Origin: Oscillospiraceae bacterium | GTDB lineage: Bacteria; Bacillota; Clostridia; Oscillospirales; Oscillospiraceae | Length of the DNA stretch: 7,510 nucleotides | Reading direction: 5' to 3' | Assembly: GCA_017538775.1 (NCBI GenBank) | Contig: JAFYIF010000001.1 | Span: 1-7,510 of the forward strand | Shown: positions 1-7,191 of the stretch, in pieces | Position numbering within the stretch: the stretch's first letter is position 1 | How the letters are laid out: each line of letters opens with the position of its first letter | Position numbers and translations under genes: made by a program | The notes under the pieces: model-generated | Told to the model about the DNA's origin: nothing | Database searches by the model: none | The model's input: only the letters and a program-made list of their open reading frames with translations

Positions 1-3000
1 AGGTCCTCCTGCTCGCCGAAGGTATAGCTCCAGCCGTTGGCCTCGGTCAGTCTGGCCTCGTAGGTGTTGAAGAGGATCTCCGCAGCCTGGCCGTTGGCGT
101 CCTTGCCCTGGAAGGACTGTGTGAGGACCACCTTGATGTCCGGGTAGATGTCGTTCTCCCCGTCGAAGTCCCAGGTCTTGTTGACCGTGTACTGAACGGG
201 TTTGCCGCCGTTGTAGTCGTTGATGATCCGCTGGTTGCTGATGCGGAAGGTGTAGCCATGGATGGACTTCTCGTCCAGCACATATTTGATCAGAACGCCC
301 TCTTCGTTATACTTCGGCAGGATGATGTTGCCGGAGCCGTTGGTCTTGACCGTGCCGTCCTCGTTGCGGACCACATAGCTGTCGTCGATCAGGCGGTTGT
401 TGGGGTAGACGGTCGGGTCTGCGTTGTAGCGGAAGCGGAAATTCGTCTGCCCGTTGAGGATGTCGCACTCGGCGATCAGCTTGTCCGGCACATAAGCGCC
501 GCTGACGCGCTTGCCGACATAGAGCCGGACGGTGGCGATCGGGTAGTTCTCCGCGGTGAGTTTGGAGGAGACGTTCTGCCACAGCTTCTTCCCGTAGATC
601 ACGACCTCGTCATAGAGGTAGTTGTGGATGGTGCCGCCGTCGCAGGCCGCGTCGGTGACGCTTTGCAGCGTTGCGTCCGCGCACGCGGCGTTGTCATACA
701 CGGTGCGGTATTTCTCCAACGGAGCTTCCCGGATGTAATAGGTGTAGGGATAGCCGCCCGCGTCGAACTTATCCAGGGACTCGAAATGATAGGTCCAGGC
801 GTTGACGGTGTCCTCCGGGGATCTGATCCAGAGATACTCGTTGCCCAGCGCCTCCTCCGCCGCCCCCGGCGCGCTGCTTTTCCGGTAGAGCTTGATGTAC
901 AGGTCGGAGCGGGAGTAATAGCGGTTGGAGTTGTCGTGCCAGGCCTTGTGGGCGGTAAAGCTGGTCTGATCCTCGTATTGGTTGGTCAGCGTGATCTGCA
1001 TCAGGTCGTCGGTGTGGGCGTCTTCACCGTACCGGGTGGGGTCCTGCGTCAGCCGGACCACACAGGGTTTGCCGTTGAAGGTGCAGGCACCGTCGGTCAC
1101 GGCCTGGCCGTTCAGGTAGAGCTCTTCGATCTGATATTCGATGATCTTGCCGTTTTCGTCGTATTTGGGCAGGTTCAGGATGTAGTAGTCCTCCAGCACG
1201 GTCTTGACAAGGATGGTGTACTCCTTTGCCACGTCCCCGTTGCCGGTGATCTTGACCGTGACGCTAGTGACCTGATCCAGATCGTTGCCGATCTTCCAGT
1301 CGAAGTGGATCTTGTAGCTGACCACGCCGATGCGGGTGTTGCGGAACACCACCTCGCCGTCCATGCCGTTCATCGTGGAATTGTCGTGCCAGATCTGCTG
1401 CACGGCGTAATAGTGCTGGTTGTTCTTGTAGACACCGACCAGGCCGGGGAAGCGGACGAAGTTTTCCTCCTGTACGGCGTGGACGGCGTTGGTTTCCGAC
1501 TCGGTGTAGTAGCCGCTGGACAGCAGCTTGTAGATCCACTGGGCCTCCGAATCCAGATTGGACCCGGTGGCGGCTGCCGTGATGTCGTCGATGTTCCAGT
1601 AGTCGCCGGTGCTCGCGTCGCTCATGTGCTCGGTGAAGAGCTTGGAGTCGGAGTAGACATAGTCCGAGTGGGCTTTAAAGAAGGTCTGCCAGGCCGTGCT
1701 CTCCGAGACTTCTTTGGCCTGGTCGTCGAGCCAGACGCCGTCGTGGACCGCCGGGGCGGGGTCTTCGTCCGGCTCGTCGGCGTGCAGCTGCGCGCCGGAG
1801 CGCTCCAGCGCCTGGACGGGCTGCGGGGCTGCCGAAGCGGAGGGGACGGCGGACGCCGCCGTGTCGTCGCCGTCGTCCAGGTCGCCGAAGTAAGCAGGCG
1901 GCGCGGCCTCCTCCTCGCCGGTCTCGTCCGGGGCCGGGGCTTTCGGGTCCTCCGGCTGCTCGAATCCCATCAGACTTCCGGCTTCCTGCTGGCCGCCGGT
2001 TCCGCCCTCGCCGCCGGTTCCACTGCCGCCGGTCGGGCTGTCGCCCTGGGCGCGGATCGTGATGGGCTGGCGGAATTCCAGCTCGCCGTCGTCGATCCAC
2101 TCCTTGCGGATGCCGATGTAGCGGGGTTCGTGCTCGCCGGTCGGGATGTTTTGGATGGTGTAGGTGTACATCGGGTGGCCGTTTTCGTCGGTGCCCTTCA
2201 CCAGCTCATAGACGGAGTAGTAACCGGGGCGGATTGCCTCGATCTCGTTGACATAGTATTCCAGCTCGTGCCCCTCCGCATCGTAGCGCGGCACGGTGTC
2301 GAGCGTGGTCCAGCTGTCCTGCACGGGGAGCTGATAGACGTAGTTGGGGTAGTTCTCCGGGTCGGGACTGTAGACCACGTCGTTCTGCGCGCCGAAGGGC
2401 AGATAGCGGATTTGCAATTTCACGGTGTCGCCGCTGTGGTCCACCGGTTCCGGGTCGCGCCAGTCCTTGACCATGACGATCTTGATGTCGCCCACCAGGG
2501 TATAGGTGAAATCAAACTCGTAGGGGTCCGCCGGGTTCGTCGGTTGGGTCCCCACCACGATGTACTCGTCCTGCCCGATGGTGACGGTCTCATTGCTCCC
2601 CGCCGTGAAATCGTCGGGGAGGGAGGCGGTGATGGGGTCTTCCCCGTTGTTCTGGTCGCGCCGGGTCAGCGCGGTCTGGACCACGCGGTACTGATAGAGA
2701 TTGCCGTCGTCGTCATAATCGGGGACTTCCGGGAAATAGGCTTTGATCTCCATGGCCTCGGCGCGGAAGTCGCTGATGGTGATCGTGGAGGCGGAGACCA
2801 GGTGCGGCGTTCCGTCCGCGTTGAAGACGGGGTCGCCGTTCCGGTCGATCTCCTGCGCCAGTCCCGGCACGGGGACCCAGTTCCCATCCGCGTCTTTTCT
2901 TTGCAGTTCAAAGACAGCCTCGGCATCGCCGCCCTGGCGGGCCGCCGCCACCCACTTCGCGTCCACGGAGTAGACGCTTTTTGCCGCCAGCTTGTTGTAG

Positions 3001-4631
3001 ACCGTCTCCCCGTTCAGAAGGTACTCCTGCGGCTCGTCGAGGCTGGCGTAAAACTTTTCGTAGGGGTCGCTGCCGGAGGAGTCACGGATCAGGATGTTTT
3101 CCTTTCCGTAATAGACATAGGGGCGGCCCTTGTTGTCATATTTGTCCAGATCCTCCACCGAAAAGCTTTGTCTGTACGCTTCGCCGGAGATGAGGATCGT
3201 CTCCACCTGGGCGGAGCTGGCGATGTCCGTGGCGCTGCCGGTATCGACGTAACGCCAGACCACGATCTTCGCCGCGGCCGCGCTCGGGTCCTCCGCCACC
3301 GCCAGGCGTTCCGCGTTCGCGCCCGCGTCCCGCCATTCCACGGCGCCGGTGAAATCCATCTTGCCGGACAGGAGGAGGGACAGGGTGCCGCCCTCATAGA
3401 CCTCGTCGGTGTCGGAGGAGTGGACGCCCTCGTTGGCGGCCAGGGGCAGATAGCGGTCGCCCGAAGCGTCGTCCGCCACCAGCGGCAGCGAATCATTTTC
3501 ATCGGTGTTCGGGCGCAGGGAATAGACCTTGGCCGTGTTGTCTTCGGCGATGTCCACCAGGCCCCGGATCTTCACGGCCCACTGTCCGCTTTCCGTCTCG
3601 GTCACCTCGATGTCCGCCTCCGTGAAGTGAATTTCAGCGTCAGACTCGTCCAGAAGCGTGAAGTTCTCGGTCAGATAGGTCTTGAAAGCAGCGCTGTCAT
3701 AGCTGCCTTTGGCCTCCGGCTTGGCCCCGTCCAGCCACTCGACGGTGAACTCCAGGTCGGTCAGGCCGATGCTGTTGATGTGATAGACGCCCTGCGGGTC
3801 CGCCGTCAGCGTCTGCCCCTGGGAGGGGACATGGTAGTAGCTGGCCGTGTCCGCCAGATTGCTCGTGACGGTGTAGGCGATGCGCTGCCCGTTCTGGTTA
3901 TATTCCGGCAGATAATAGTTGTAGTAGTGCTGATTGCTGCTCTCGTCGTCCAGCTCAAAATAGGCGTCGCCGATGCTCTGGACGGCGTTCCCGACGCGGA
4001 TCGTGAAGTCGCCCTTGCCCTGCTGGCCCCGGTCTTCGCCCCGATCGCGCCAGTCCCGTTCGACCACCAGGGGGGAGATTTTGGTGCTGGTGTAGGCGGC
4101 GATGACTTCCTGTTCGGCTCCGTTGCCCTGCAGGGCCCAGCCCGTCTCCTTTTTCAAATAGGTGATACTCGCGCCGCTCGGATATTCCTGATACTTCTTT
4201 CTGGGAACAGGATCCCCGTTGCTGTCGAGGACCGTGACCGAATTGGCCGCGCTGTCCGGTTCGATGGTGATCTTCGCAACGCCGTTCCGGTCCAGAAACT
4301 CCATGAATTCGAGGCTGTCCGTGAAGTTCACGCCCTCATTCTTCGCCAGCTCGATCTTGCCGTCCCGGTCCATATACTCGACCCCGAGATCGTAGGCCTG
4401 GGTCAGGGACACTTCCGTATACCGGTCCTGTTCGGCATCATATTGGTAGAGCCGGACGCGATAGGTCACGGGGGCCTCGCTGTCGTCCGTCAGGACGCGG
4501 TTGTATACGCCGATGCCCGAAGCGCCGGCCTGGACCGACGCGTCCGAATACGCGATCAGCTCCGCGTTGGAACAAAAGAGCAGCAGCGCCAGACACGCGC
4601 TGATCAGTCGTTTCCACAGTCTGTTTTTCAT
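1..4631 (-). CDS. Giant multi-module Cna_B-type surface protein (3' end outside window)
   Basis: The frame was read codon by codon and is open from ATG at 4631 to the window edge, giving at least 1543 residues. The N-terminus (MKNRLWKR, then a hydrophobic stretch to about residue 20) is a Sec signal peptide, with cleavage possible after Ala23 or Ala27. About ten modules follow, each opening with a strand around a conserved Trp: W194, W299, W433, W560, W724, W845, W1112, W1231, W1351 and W1487. Several also show the later Y-x-V-x-E strand and a closing Asn, the Cna_B/SpaA pattern. By eye, Lys-Glu-Asn isopeptide triads are K722/E796/N828, K1229/E1302/N1337 and K1349/E1454/N1471. The role is inferred to be an extended adhesin or pilus-type fibre on the cell surface. 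It follows the sortase and SipW genes after a 51-nt gap. A C-terminal sorting signal is expected but not visible. The module family is well supported; the ligand is unknown. Confidence 0.9.
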   Translation of the reverse strand, partial: MKNRLWKRLISACLALLLFCSNAELIAYSDASVQAGASGIGVYNRVLTDDSEAPVTYRVRLYQYDAEQDRYTEVSLTQAYDLGVEYMDRDGKIELAKNEGVNFTDSLEFMEFLDRNGVAKITIEPDSAANSVTVLDSNGDPVPRKKYQEYPSGASITYLKKETGWALQGNGAEQEVIAAYTSTKISPLVVERDWRDRGEDRGQQGKGDFTIRVGNAVQSIGDAYFELDDESSNQHYYNYYLPEYNQNGQRIAYTVTSNLADTASYYHVPSQGQTLTADPQGVYHINSIGLTDLEFTVEWLDGAKPEAKGSYDSAAFKTYLTENFTLLDESDAEIHFTEADIEVTETESGQWAVKIRGLVDIAEDNTAKVYSLRPNTDENDSLPLVADDASGDRYLPLAANEGVHSSDTDEVYEGGTLSLLLSGKMDFTGAVEWRDAGANAERLAVAEDPSAAAAKIVVWRYVDTGSATDIASSAQVETILISGEAYRQSFSVEDLDKYDNKGRPYVYYGKENILIRDSSGSDPYEKFYASLDEPQEYLLNGETVYNKLAAKSVYSVDAKWVAAARQGGDAEAVFELQRKDADGNWVPVPGLAQEIDRNGDPVFNADGTPHLVSASTITISDFRAEAMEIKAYFPEVPDYDDDGNLYQYRVVQTALTRRDQNNGEDPITASLPDDFTAGSNETVTIGQDEYIVVGTQPTNPADPYEFDFTYTLVGDIKIVMVKDWRDPEPVDHSGDTVKLQIRYLPFGAQNDVVYSPDPENYPNYVYQLPVQDSWTTLDTVPRYDAEGHELEYYVNEIEAIRPGYYSVYELVKGTDENGHPMYTYTIQNIPTGEHEPRYIGIRKEWIDDGELEFRQPITIRAQGDSPTGGSGTGGEGGTGGQQEAGSLMGFEQPEDPKAPAPDETGEEEAAPPAYFGDLDDGDDTAASAVPSASAAPQPVQALERSGAQLHADEPDEDPAPAVHDGVWLDDQAKEVSESTAWQTFFKAHSDYVYSDSKLFTEHMSDASTGDYWNIDDITAAATGSNLDSEAQWIYKLLSSGYYTESETNAVHAVQEENFVRFPGLVGVYKNNQHYYAVQQIWHDNSTMNGMDGEVVFRNTRIGVVSYKIHFDWKIGNDLDQVTSVTVKITGNGDVAKEYTILVKTVLEDYYILNLPKYDENGKIIEYQIEELYLNGQAVTDGACTFNGKPCVVRLTQDPTRYGEDAHTDDLMQITLTNQYEDQTSFTAHKAWHDNSNRYYSRSDLYIKLYRKSSAPGAAEEALGNEYLWIRSPEDTVNAWTYHFESLDKFDAGGYPYTYYIREAPLEKYRTVYDNAACADATLQSVTDAACDGGTIHNYLYDEVVIYGKKLWQNVSSKLTAENYPIATVRLYVGKRVSGAYVPDKLIAECDILNGQTNFRFRYNADPTVYPNNRLIDDSYVVRNEDGTVKTNGSGNIILPKYNEEGVLIKYVLDEKSIHGYTFRISNQRIINDYNGGKPVQYTVNKTWDFDGENDIYPDIKVVLTQSFQGKDANGQAAEILFNTYEARLTEANGWSYTFGEQED
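1662..2039 (-). other. Low-complexity and unassigned insertion inside a Cna_B module
   Basis: This part of the giant surface protein (about residues 865-990) interrupts the module that begins at K843/W845. It opens with a Gly/Ser/Thr/Glu-rich run (residues 868-880), continues as an acidic Pro/Ala-rich segment to about residue 962, and then becomes a more ordinary-looking segment from W967 onward. The module's closing Asn appears to be N1098. The Lys-to-Asn distance is therefore about 255 residues, against 108 and 122 in the modules at W1231 and W1351. The exact right edge of the insertion is uncertain. Confidence 0.6.
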
Positions 4632-4641
4632 GGTCCCACTG

Positions 4642-4649
4642 CCTTTCCT
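4642..4649 (-). promoter_or_regulatory. Ribosome binding site of the giant surface protein
   Basis: On the minus strand AGGAAAGG lies 10 nt before the ATG at 4631. It supports this start, as does the signal peptide that begins at that codon. The first downstream nucleotides (AGGCAGTG overall) match the leader of the 392-aa protein gene. Confidence 0.6.
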
Positions 4650-4656
4650 GGATAAA

Positions 4657-4672
4657 CGGTCCGTCCGGACCG
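4657..4672 (-). other. Short GC-rich hairpin in the gap before the giant gene
   Basis: A perfect 6-bp stem CGGTCC/GGACCG encloses a 4-nt loop. On the transcribed strand it is followed by TTTATCC and then the ribosome binding site. It lies in the 51-nt gap between the peptidase stop and the giant gene's start. The stem is short and the U run is only three long, so it could be a weak attenuator, an RNA-processing site or chance. Confidence 0.3.
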
Positions 4673-4682
4673 AGATGGGCGA

Positions 4683-5183
4683 TTATTTGCTTCCCTGTGC
4701 CTTCCGCGCCGCCAGCGCGTCATAGAGCAGCCCCGCCGCGAGGAACGCGGCAAAAGCGCCCAGCACGACAAACCTGCCCGCGCCGGTCCGCGCATACAGC
4801 AGCACGGTCCCGACAAACGGCAGCCAGAACAGCACGCTGCCGACATAGTTCTCTTCCGTCACCTTGCCCGCCGTGTCCGGGCTGCTGTTGGCGTCGCCCT
4901 TCGTCGTGACGCCCTCTCCGTCGATCTGCACCGCCCGGTGGGTGACCAGCAGATCGCCCAGCCGGAAGACGATGATGTCGCCCTCCCGGAGCTGGGCGAA
5001 GGAGGCCCGCTGGTTGACAAAGCAGACGCAGCCCTGGGGGATCGTGGGCTCCATGGAACCCGTGACCACCGCATAGGGCCGGACGCCGAACAGCAGCAGC
5101 AGCAAAACCGCCGCCGCCGCCGCCACGAGCAGGGCGGCCACGGCCCGATACAGGCCGAAAAACAGAGCTCCTGCCAGTTTCAT
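4683..5183 (-). CDS. sipW: SipW-type (ER-type) signal peptidase I
   Basis: This 166-residue membrane protease removes signal peptides from exported proteins. Its N-terminal membrane segment spans about residues 8-33. The Ser-Met box follows (T41-G-S43-M-E-P), with Ser43 the nucleophile. His82 sits in the T-H-R motif and replaces the Lys base of ordinary bacterial type I peptidases, which marks the S26B/SipW class. The T-K-G-D box places Asp97 as the third catalytic residue. A second membrane segment lies at about 136-157, followed by a basic tail. The length is normal for the class. The ATG at 5183 overlaps the sortase stop in an ATGA, so translation is probably coupled; a GGGGG run 7 nt upstream is the only ribosome binding site. 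SipW enzymes classically process TasA-like fibre proteins. Likely substrates here are the upstream TasA-like protein and perhaps the other exported proteins of this operon. Confidence 0.9.
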   Translation of the reverse strand: MKLAGALFFGLYRAVAALLVAAAAAVLLLLLFGVRPYAVVTGSMEPTIPQGCVCFVNQRASFAQLREGDIIVFRLGDLLVTHRAVQIDGEGVTTKGDANSSPDTAGKVTEENYVGSVLFWLPFVGTVLLYARTGAGRFVVLGAFAAFLAAGLLYDALAARKAQGSK

Positions 5184-6016
5184 TCGATGACCCCCACAAG
5201 CACGCCCCGCGCATCCGCAAATTCATAGGTGCAGGTCGAGAGCAGCAGCAGACGCAGCCCCTCCCGCTGCTTCAGCGCCTGGGCCGTCTCGCCCTGGGTG
5301 CAGACCGCCGCGTCGAACAGCGCGTCGATGTACGCGTCCCGCTCCGCTTGGCCGGAAAACTCCGTCTGATACACGCCGGAAGAGCTGGGGACCGTCAGGT
5401 AGGCGAAAAACTCGACCGTATGCAGACCGTCCTCCGCAAGCAGCGCGCCCGAGGGGTGGGCGCGCAGATAGCCGCTGTCCCGGAATCTGGCGATGTCGCC
5501 GAACATCTCCTGCCGGATGTGGTGCGCGTAGACGATGGCCAGAAAGCCGCCAAAGCCGTCCGCGCAACGCTCGTCCAGGAAGGGACAGCCCACATAGTTG
5601 TATTGCCGGTCAAAGCCGTTTTGCAGATAAAAATCGTTGTCCGCCGTCTGCACGATCGGATAGTCCACCGTGGTCCCCGCAATGCTCAGCCAGCCGACGG
5701 CGTCCGGGTTGCGTGCGCGCAGCTGCGCCAGCGGGTCGGGGGCCTCCGCTTCGGCGGTCTCCGCCCCGGCGGGCAGCGGCTCATCGCCCGCTTCCCCGGC
5801 GGGCGGGGCGGCCTCGGTGGGGGCCGGGGAAGTCGGCTCCGCCCCGGCGCGCTGCTCCATGTCGGGCCGGAGCTGGGCGAACAGCTCCTTCTGCGCGTCC
5901 AGGGCCTGCTGGACCTGGGCGTTGGGCAGCCAGGCGTCCCGATAATAGCGCCAGAGGCAGTAGAGGCCCGCCAGCGCCAGCAGCACCGTCAGCGCGATCA
6001 ATCCCTTTTGTTTCAC
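5180..6016 (-). CDS. Class B sortase
   Basis: This 278-residue transpeptidase is membrane-anchored, with its catalytic domain outside the cell. A short basic N-terminus and a membrane helix (about residues 5-22) are followed by a Glu/Ala/Pro-rich stalk (about 57-95). The catalytic domain runs from about residue 96 to the end. It starts with N-P-D-A-V-G-W-L and has the class B features D-Y-P-I-V-Q (118-123), Y-A-H-H-I with catalytic His165, L-S-T-C with nucleophile Cys262, and Arg270. All three catalytic residues are present. The start is GTG at 6016, overlapping the upstream stop as GTGA; AAAGGA lies upstream at suitable spacing, and there is no earlier or nearby ATG alternative. The likely substrate is the adjacent protein ending in NAPRTG, and possibly the giant Cna_B protein. 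It may be a pilin polymerase, as the class B SrtC of group A streptococcus pili is, or a housekeeping-style anchoring enzyme; sequence alone does not decide. Confidence 0.92.
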   Translation of the reverse strand: MKQKGLIALTVLLALAGLYCLWRYYRDAWLPNAQVQQALDAQKELFAQLRPDMEQRAGAEPTSPAPTEAAPPAGEAGDEPLPAGAETAEAEAPDPLAQLRARNPDAVGWLSIAGTTVDYPIVQTADNDFYLQNGFDRQYNYVGCPFLDERCADGFGGFLAIVYAHHIRQEMFGDIARFRDSGYLRAHPSGALLAEDGLHTVEFFAYLTVPSSSGVYQTEFSGQAERDAYIDALFDAAVCTQGETAQALKQREGLRLLLLSTCTYEFADARGVLVGVIE

Positions 6017-7191
6017 TGATGTTTTCCTTTTCCGCCCTGTTGTTTTTTCTGCTTCCGGATCAGGACCAGGAGGACGCAGATCATCCCCGCAATGACGCCC
6101 ATGCAGATCAGCCAGATCAGGCCGTCCGGAAGCTCCAGGCCCGTGCGCGGGGCGTTGTAGCTGTGGGAGTTGGCGTTGGCATTGGCGCTGGGACCGCCGG
6201 AACTGTTCGCCGGGTTGTCCGGATCGTTCGGGTCCGGCTCGCCCTCCATGTATCCCAGCGGGAAGCCGTCTTCATAAATATCGTCATAGGATTCCCCGGG
6301 CCGGAGCGGTCTCCGGGTGGGCTGCACGCTGGGGACCGGCGAAGGCGTGACCGGCGCGCCGGGCAGCGGCTGGGTCGGGGGCGCTTCGCTGGGAACCGGC
6401 TCGGTGGGCAGCGGCTCCGTGGGGAGCGGCTCCGTCGGGACCGGCTCGGTGGGCAGCGGCTCGGTGGGCAGCGGCTCCGTGGGGACCGGCTCCGTCGGAA
6501 GCGGCTGCGTGGGCTGCGGCTCCGTGGGAAGGGGCTGGGTGGGGACCGGCTCCGTGGGGCGCGGTCCGGGGACATAGGGGATCGCCCGGGCGCAGAAGAT
6601 CCATTTGAATTCGATCTCGCCGTAGATCGCGCCGCCGCCGCTGCCTTCGCGCAGGACGTGGACGCCGTCCTTGTCCACCAGCCGCCAGCCGTTGTCCACG
6701 CTCTGCGTGGCCGTCAGGTCGTGGAAGGTGATCTCACAGCGCAGCACATGGGACTCTCCCATCTCGAAGCGGCCCAGGTCGTAGTATTGGGTCAGGTCGA
6801 TGTTGCCCGCGCCGTTCACGCTGCCGGAATAAAACTGCGTCCCGTCCAGCAGGAAGCGGCAGATGCAGCCCTGCTCCAGGTCGATCTCACCGCTTTTGAA
6901 CAGCGGCTCGACGCAGAAGAAGATGTGGTATGTCTTGTCCTCACAGAGGTTGATGAGCTGGATGTTCTTCGTGTAGGTCTCGCCGAGGCGCATTCCCTCC
7001 ACGTGAAAAAAGTACTCGCCTGTCGCGCTGTTGACGGCGTTTCCCGCGTCGTCCAGCGCGGCCAGCCGCTCCGGAAGCCCCTTCACCGCGCCGTCGGGCA
7101 AAGGGGTATCCGCAAAGGCCGGAGTGGTCAGGCAGCAAAGAACAAACAGGAGGCAGCCCAGCAGGGACAGGACCTTGCGTTGGATGTTCAT
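6013..7191 (-). CDS. Cell-wall-anchored protein with proline-rich repeat stalk and NAPRTG sorting signal
   Basis: This 392-residue exported protein has four parts. Residues 1-27 are a signal peptide ending AFA, with cleavage before Asp28. Residues 28-205 form a predicted beta-rich domain. Its late pattern (a D-G-x-x-F-Y-x-G strand, I-D-L, G-E-S before a strand, then F-K-W-I-F-C-A) loosely resembles TasA/SipW-associated fibre domains, although the family was not firmly identified. Residues 212-277 are Pro-Thr-Glu-Pro tandem repeats. Residues 346-351 are NAPRTG, followed by a membrane segment (about 357-378) and the basic tail RKQKK, a complete sorting signal. The domain has six cysteines (83, 93, 109, 111, 152, 200), which is unusual for a Gram-positive surface protein. 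The start at 7191 is supported by a perfect AAAGGAGG. It overlaps the sortase start by 4 nt, which makes it the obvious sortase substrate. By architecture it could be a pilus base or stalk, like the proline-rich FctB of streptococci. Confidence 0.85.
   Translation of the reverse strand: MNIQRKVLSLLGCLLFVLCCLTTPAFADTPLPDGAVKGLPERLAALDDAGNAVNSATGEYFFHVEGMRLGETYTKNIQLINLCEDKTYHIFFCVEPLFKSGEIDLEQGCICRFLLDGTQFYSGSVNGAGNIDLTQYYDLGRFEMGESHVLRCEITFHDLTATQSVDNGWRLVDKDGVHVLREGSGGGAIYGEIEFKWIFCARAIPYVPGPRPTEPVPTQPLPTEPQPTQPLPTEPVPTEPLPTEPLPTEPVPTEPLPTEPLPTEPVPSEAPPTQPLPGAPVTPSPVPSVQPTRRPLRPGESYDDIYEDGFPLGYMEGEPDPNDPDNPANSSGGPSANANANSHSYNAPRTGLELPDGLIWLICMGVIAGMICVLLVLIRKQKKQQGGKGKHQ
6139..6156 (-). other. 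Sorting motif NAPRTG of the wall-anchored protein
   Basis: Codons for N-A-P-R-T-G (residues 346-351) precede a hydrophobic segment and a basic tail, the layout of a sortase recognition signal. It departs from LPxTG in having Ala in place of Leu, and it is unlike the NPQTN motif of the iron-related SrtB. Confidence 0.8.
6361..6558 (-). repeat. 15-bp tandem repeats encoding Pro-Thr-Glu-Pro-x, with 45-bp higher order
   Basis: About thirteen in-frame 5-residue units (PTEP followed by L, V or Q, with a few PTQP and PSEA variants) encode the stalk of the wall-anchored protein. In residues 236-266 the fifth residue cycles V-L-L-V-L-L-V, a 15-residue (45-bp) unit. At the DNA level neighbouring units differ mostly at synonymous sites, for example ggctcggtgggc against ggctccgtgggg on the plus strand. 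Copy number is likely to vary between strains. Confidence 0.9.

Noticed and set aside
4593..4596. Possible lipobox I-S-A-C at residue 13 of the giant protein
   Set aside because: The hydrophobic core continues well past Cys13, so cleavage there would leave too short a hydrophobic region. An ordinary Sec signal fits better.
258..4655. 1465-codon open frame on the plus strand
   Set aside because: It is exactly codon-aligned antisense to the giant Cna_B gene. Stops on the plus strand would need TTA, CTA or TCA codons in the real gene, which this G/C-ending genome avoids. The minus-strand reading has a signal peptide, a ribosome binding site and recognisable modules; the plus-strand one has none.
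6317..6577. Gly-Ser-Val repeat protein on the plus strand
   Set aside because: Its repeat is just the antisense reading of the PTEP stalk repeat, and no ribosome binding site or signal was seen.
7152..7157. Possible lipobox L-L-G-C at residue 13 of the wall-anchored protein
   Set aside because: The hydrophobic core continues to about residue 22 and ends in a clear AFA cleavage site. Leu at -2 is also atypical for a lipobox.
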